A DNA stretch of 17,311 bases, taken from SIG205 sp045545595 (lineage in GTDB: Bacteria; Bacillota_I; Bacilli_A; RF39; UBA660). The notes beneath the pieces are model-generated. The model had not been told where the DNA came from and ran no database searches. It worked only from the letters and a program-made list of their open reading frames with translations. The DNA is taken from assembly GCA_045545595.1 (NCBI GenBank), contig JAZQBG010000038.1:1-17311 (forward strand). The letters run 5' to 3'. This document shows positions 14,927-17,311 of the stretch, one piece after another; positions within the stretch are counted from its first letter, which is position 1, and every line of letters begins with the position of its first letter. The position numbers and the translations under genes are program-made.

Positions 14927-15712
14927 TTAAGAAGTTTTATCTAAAATATTATTCAAAATTTCATCTATGTTTATATTACTGAAACCTTTTTGATATAGTT
15001 TTTGTTTTAATTTTAATTTGAGTTCTGAATCCTCATATTTTCGTGATAATTTTTTATATTCTTTCATTACTTCTTTATTTAAAATATCATTTTCATTATC
15101 AATACTAATCTCTTCTAATGAAGTTTGATATAAAAGTTTTGGATAACCTAATGTATTTAGCTGCTCTTGAATTTTATTTTTTAAAATATACTTAGAATAT
15201 TTATGATTTGTCTTAATATATTTATTGATTATTTTGTTAACCTTTTCATTTAACAATTCATCATCTATACTTGAAATATGTTTGTCTATTAGAGACTCAT
15301 CAATTTTATGTTTTAAAAGTTCATTTTTGATTTTATATGGTCCATAATTTGTCATTAATAATTTGTCATTAATAAATGATTTGACAAACTGCTCTTCATT
15401 TAATAATCCCATTTTAAATAACTTACTAATTACCTCATCAATAAGTTTTCTTTCATAATTATTTTTTAACAAATACTCTTCTATTTCATTCCTACTTCTC
15501 ATTCTAATACTTATATATTTAACACATTTAATATATATTTCAGAACTATTATTTTGTTTTCTTATTTCTTCTAACTTTTCATCATCTATATTTTTGTCTA
15601 TAAGTAGTCCATTATTAACAATAACATCTTCATATAGTTCTAAAGTTGTCCCGTTTTCAAAAAACAGTTCATACTTATCTTTACCCTTTTTCTTGAATTT
15701 TTCTATTTTCAT
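14927..15712 (-). CDS. recX: Regulatory protein RecX
   Basis: RecX binds RecA and modulates its filament on single-stranded DNA. The 261-residue protein has the extended Firmicute form (B. subtilis RecX is 264). It has an N-terminal beta region, then three-helix repeats with the family signature: A/C-x-x-Y-I-S-I-R-M-R-S-R-N-E-I-E-E-Y-L, G-L-L-N-E-E-Q-F-V-K-S, and G-P-Y-K-I-K-N-E-L. I choose ATG 15712, preceded by GGTGAT. The ATG at 15730 lies in the probable -10 box, so a 267-residue product is unlikely. A LexA-like box overlaps the promoter, which would tie recX to the SOS response. Confidence 0.94.
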   Translation of the reverse strand: MKIEKFKKKGKDKYELFFENGTTLELYEDVIVNNGLLIDKNIDDEKLEEIRKQNNSSEIYIKCVKYISIRMRSRNEIEEYLLKNNYERKLIDEVISKLFKMGLLNEEQFVKSFINDKLLMTNYGPYKIKNELLKHKIDESLIDKHISSIDDELLNEKVNKIINKYIKTNHKYSKYILKNKIQEQLNTLGYPKLLYQTSLEEISIDNENDILNKEVMKEYKKLSRKYEDSELKLKLKQKLYQKGFSNINIDEILNNILDKTS

Positions 15713-15728
15713 GTATATCACCATATAC

Positions 15729-15734
15729 ATTGTA
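15729..15734 (-). promoter_or_regulatory. Candidate extended -10 box of recX
   Basis: On the minus strand TG-T-TACAAT forms an extended -10. The start point would be near 15722-15724, giving a leader of about ten bases that includes the GGTGAT ribosome site. The -35 region is poor, as tolerated by extended -10 promoters. Confidence 0.5.
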
Positions 15735-15735
15735 A

Positions 15736-15749
15736 CATACGTTTGTTCG
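15736..15749 (-). promoter_or_regulatory. Candidate LexA (SOS) box at recX
   Basis: The minus strand reads CGAACAAACGTATG. Against the Gram-positive SOS box pattern CGAAC-RNRY-GTTYG it has one mismatch, in the right half. It lies directly upstream of the extended -10 box, where LexA would block polymerase. lexA and recA are not in the window. Confidence 0.45.
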
Positions 15750-15838
15750 AAAAAGAAAGTCTTTTTTATAAATAAATGTAGTTTATGTGATTATTCATTT
15801 CTTGATATTATTTATATAATATACTGTAACAAGAGAAA

Positions 15839-15896
15839 AAGCACACAATATCCCCATATTCTAAGAGATGAGTTATTCATCTCTTTTTGTGTGCTT
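15839..15896. ncRNA. Nested hairpin in the recX-rpoZ gap; possible small RNA
   Basis: An outer 10-bp stem (15839-15848 with 15887-15896) encloses a perfect 9-bp inner stem (15863-15871 with 15877-15885, 5-base loop). The inner hairpin is followed on the plus strand by a T run (15884-15888), terminator-like. The outer one is followed on the minus strand by TTTTTCTC, also terminator-like. A TATAAT at 15815-15820 could drive a plus-strand RNA of about 65 bases, but no good -35 is seen. It could instead be only a back-to-back terminator. rpoZ has its own terminator further upstream, so this element is extra. Confidence 0.4.
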
Positions 15897-15920
15897 ATAC
15901 TTTATTATATGTAAAGAAAG

Positions 15921-15955
15921 AAAAAAGGATTAATCCTTAATAGTAATTAATCCTT
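15921..15955 (-). terminator. Terminator of rpoZ, overlapping its stop codon
   Basis: On the minus strand AAGGATTAAT (15946-15955) pairs with ATTAATCCTT (15925-15934) across an 11-base loop, followed by TTTT. The rpoZ stop (15930-15932) lies in the second arm. The loop-side AAGGATT can pair with the same arm as an alternative smaller hairpin. Confidence 0.7.
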
Positions 15956-16127
15956 GAGATAATTCCTCTAATGCTCTTCCAATTGGTTTATCACATATAT
16001 ATTCATTTTCTTTCATTTGGAAAAAAGCATCCTTTTCAATTTGATGAGCACGTCTTGCAGCAATATGCACTAAGGCATATTTTGAATCTACAATATTTAA
16101 TAACTTATCAATAGATGGATATATCAT
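15930..16127 (-). CDS. rpoZ: DNA-directed RNA polymerase omega subunit
   Basis: Omega helps assemble core RNA polymerase and holds the beta' subunit. The 65-residue product starts M-I-Y-P-S-I-D-K-L-L and has the conserved D-S-K-Y-x-L-V, A-A-R-R-A-H-Q-I and K-P-I-G-x-A-L-E-E-L motifs. The start is taken as ATG 16127 because the family begins about here (B. subtilis M-L-D-P-S-I-D). A GTG at 16136 gives three more residues and has a slightly better distance to the SD (GAGGGAG, 16140-16146), so it is possible. The usual upstream gmk is not adjacent. The gene has its own terminator and is probably monocistronic. Confidence 0.94.
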   Translation of the reverse strand: MIYPSIDKLLNIVDSKYALVHIAARRAHQIEKDAFFQMKENEYICDKPIGRALEELSQGLITIKD

Positions 16128-16212
16128 TTGTATCACACACTCCCTCTATATTAATAATATTATTATATAAATTTTTTTACAAGAGATTTTACAAAAGTTT
16201 ACATTTTTTATT

Positions 16213-16242
16213 AAAAAAAGAAGTATTATCTACATACTTCTT
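16213..16242 (-). terminator. Terminator of the 16230-17144 gene, stop codon in the loop
   Basis: On the minus strand AAGAAGTAT (16234-16242) pairs with ATACTTCTT (16218-16226), with a 7-base loop holding the TAG stop (16230-16232). A run of seven T follows in total. Confidence 0.8.
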
Positions 16243-17144
16243 GTTACTTCTTTTCCTTCTAATGACAACTTATTAGCAGATTCAAGCCCTTTTATTACGG
16301 ACTTAAATGCTTCTAAGTTTCTATTAACATTCTTGTAGCCAAACTTTTCTGTTGTACCAAAAGCTCCTCTTACTGTTTGTGGATTAACAATATGATTTTC
16401 AAAATCTTCTTTTCCTTCAGTATTTCTATTTCGAGCTGATTTTTTTGTATATGCATCTAATATTCTATTAAAAATTTCTGTTTCTAAAGTATCTTCCTCA
16501 GATTTCTTAGAATGTTGCATATTATAATTTATACTTGTTAGAGTATCCATTTGTCTAGCAAGATTTTGAAATTCAGAACCATATTCTTCGAACTTTGTTT
16601 CTAACATCATATAATCAGAATTAAAAAACGAATTCATAATTGTTTCTAATCCAACGACATTTTGAATTAATCCTAGATGGTGTCTTTCTATTATATAGTT
16701 TCTAAATGCATCTTCATCAATATTTTCGTTACCTAGCAATGTATTTGTAGTATTTTCTATTATTGCTTGGTTTAATGAATAATTGTAATTCATATTATTA
16801 CTAGATATAGAAACTCCACTTAAAACTTTATCTTGTTCAACCTTTGTTGAAATGTGTTCTAACATTCTTTTAGTAAAATGATATTCTAGTTGTGGTGCCT
16901 TTGTAAAAGATTCATGGATGTAAATTGTTTTTGTGTATGGCGAATATGCAGTTTTAACATTTTCTAAAATAACATTTTCCATTTGTTCTTCAGTTATGTC
17001 ATCTGTTACTTCAATATGAAAATTTGATATTTCAGGAATTATGATATTAATATCATTTGCTTTTAAACAGTTTACAACATCACTAAATCTATCCTGAAAT
17101 TTAATAACTTGAAATTCTTTTAATACATCATACTTTTTTTCCAT
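16230..17144 (-). CDS. Hypothetical protein, possibly a degenerate metallopeptidase-like protein
   Basis: I do not recognise this 304-residue protein with confidence. It has no signal peptide or membrane helix, so it should be cytoplasmic. The segment at about 74-138 has the order of a family of predicted zinc peptidases in gut Firmicutes: a strand ending I-Y-I-H, a helix K-R-M-L-E-H-I-S-T where H-E-x-x-H would sit, S-G-V-S, then L-N-Q-A-I-I-E-N where L-N-E-G-x-T-E would sit. The metal ligands are missing, so any such relation implies loss of activity. The C-terminal third is polar and helical. The start is ATG 17144, with AGGTGAT before it; the upstream TTG 17171 abuts the promoter. It has its own promoter and terminator. 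Confidence 0.7.
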   Translation of the reverse strand: MEKKYDVLKEFQVIKFQDRFSDVVNCLKANDINIIIPEISNFHIEVTDDITEEQMENVILENVKTAYSPYTKTIYIHESFTKAPQLEYHFTKRMLEHISTKVEQDKVLSGVSISSNNMNYNYSLNQAIIENTTNTLLGNENIDEDAFRNYIIERHHLGLIQNVVGLETIMNSFFNSDYMMLETKFEEYGSEFQNLARQMDTLTSINYNMQHSKKSEEDTLETEIFNRILDAYTKKSARNRNTEGKEDFENHIVNPQTVRGAFGTTEKFGYKNVNRNLEAFKSVIKGLESANKLSLEGKEVTRSM

Positions 17145-17162
17145 TTTATCACCTATACATCT

Positions 17163-17191
17163 ATTATACAAAAAAATCTCTTAAATGATAA
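17163..17191 (-). promoter_or_regulatory. Candidate promoter of the 16230-17144 gene
   Basis: On the minus strand TTATCA (17186-17191), a 17-base spacer and TATAAT (17163-17168). The -35 and spacer overlap the terminator of the preceding gene. The -35 is a 4/6 match and the -10 is perfect. Confidence 0.5.
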
Positions 17192-17200
17192 GAGATTTTT
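17172..17200 (-). terminator. Terminator of the cysteine-rich gene, probably bidirectional
   Basis: A perfect 12-bp inverted repeat (17172-17183 with 17189-17200) has a 5-base loop. On the minus strand the stem ends in seven T. It begins 5 bases after the stop codon at 17206-17208. Confidence 0.75.
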
Positions 17201-17205
17201 AAAAA

Positions 17206-17311
17206 TTATTTAAAACAGCAACAAGAGCCTTCATTTATTTGACAAACTTCATTTTCTTCACAACATGAATAACATGGTGAATATGTATGTCTGTATACAT
17301 GATGGTTTATT
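17206..17311 (-). CDS. C-terminus of a cysteine-rich protein, possibly CotD-like spore coat protein (partial)
   Basis: This reading frame is open to the window edge: 35 codons before TAA, followed at once by a strong terminator, so it is the end of a real gene. The tail has seven cysteines in its last 24 residues, with C-C and C-C-C clusters (S-C-C-E-E, then G-S-C-C-C-F-K). It is preceded by a His/Tyr-rich stretch N-H-H-V-Y-R-H-T-Y-S-P-C. The combination of N-H-H-V-Y-x-H and Cys clusters recalls inner spore coat protein CotD, but the fragment is short. Alternatives are a metal-binding tail or a small Cys-rich peptide. The start lies outside the window. Confidence 0.5.
   Translation of the reverse strand, partial: INHHVYRHTYSPCYSCCEENEVCQINEGSCCCFK

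Noticed and set aside
15594..15914. Plus-strand open frame of 106 codons across the recX start and the gap
   Set aside because: It runs antisense to recX and through the nested hairpin; no ribosome site and no sensible domain.
15868..15933. Possible 21-codon plus-strand peptide inside the nested hairpin
   Set aside because: No usable ribosome site, and the codons coincide with stem arms; chance reading.
16154..16194. TTGTAAAA direct repeats and TATAAT/TATTAT boxes upstream of rpoZ
   Set aside because: Several overlapping weak matches in AT-rich DNA; no single pair has both a good spacing and a sensible leader, so no promoter is called.
1..17311. CRISPR arrays, tRNA and rRNA genes, complete insertion sequences, phage genes
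   Set aside because: None seen: no regularly spaced repeats, no cloverleaf or rRNA sequence, no complete transposase or terminal repeats.

Overview
The window is very AT-rich, gene-dense bacterial chromosome. It looks like a low-GC Firmicute on the Bacilli/Mollicutes side, possibly one of the uncultured gut lineages near RF39 or Erysipelotrichia; this placement is inference. Supporting signs are strong Shine-Dalgarno sites, AT-rich spacers, TGA used as a stop (end of dtd) with TGG for Trp, a ClpB without an N-domain, and a gene order that partly matches Bacillus subtilis. Almost everything reads on the minus strand; only the SpoVB-like flippase is clearly on the plus strand.

Right to left along the minus strand: 17206-17311 is the cysteine-rich C-terminus of a partial gene, possibly a CotD-like spore coat protein. 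Next come an unrecognised protein (16230-17144), RNA polymerase omega (rpoZ), and a non-coding stretch with a nested hairpin. Then follow recX with a candidate LexA box in its promoter, yvcK/glmR, whiA, a small HAD phosphatase-like gene, a Fic-fold protein whose catalytic histidine is glutamine, and clpB. The clpB promoter sits inside a CIRCE operator and is therefore a probable HrcA target. An unrecognised 242-residue protein ends tail to tail with the flippase.

Divergent from the flippase is a probable operon comN-like, secDF, relA, dtd, AI-2E-type membrane protein. It resembles the B. subtilis spoVB / comN / secDF / relA / dtd neighbourhood, but recJ and apt, which lie between secDF and relA there, are absent here. 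A small lipoprotein and the N-terminus of a probable Rpn-family nuclease/transposase complete the left end.

The genes are mostly housekeeping: protein export, stringent response, tRNA proofreading, proteostasis, recombination control, cell envelope and division regulation. No complete mobile element, CRISPR array, tRNA or rRNA is visible. No single striking new system stands out. The best leads are the Fic protein with Gln in place of the catalytic His and its own consensus promoter, the hairpin at the 5' end of the clpB transcript, the LexA-like box at recX, the nested-hairpin RNA candidate, the cysteine-rich tail protein, and the repeated placement of stop codons inside terminator hairpins. 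Several start codons are re-assigned from ribosome-binding sites and promoter positions. No gene-free stretch exceeds 300 bases.
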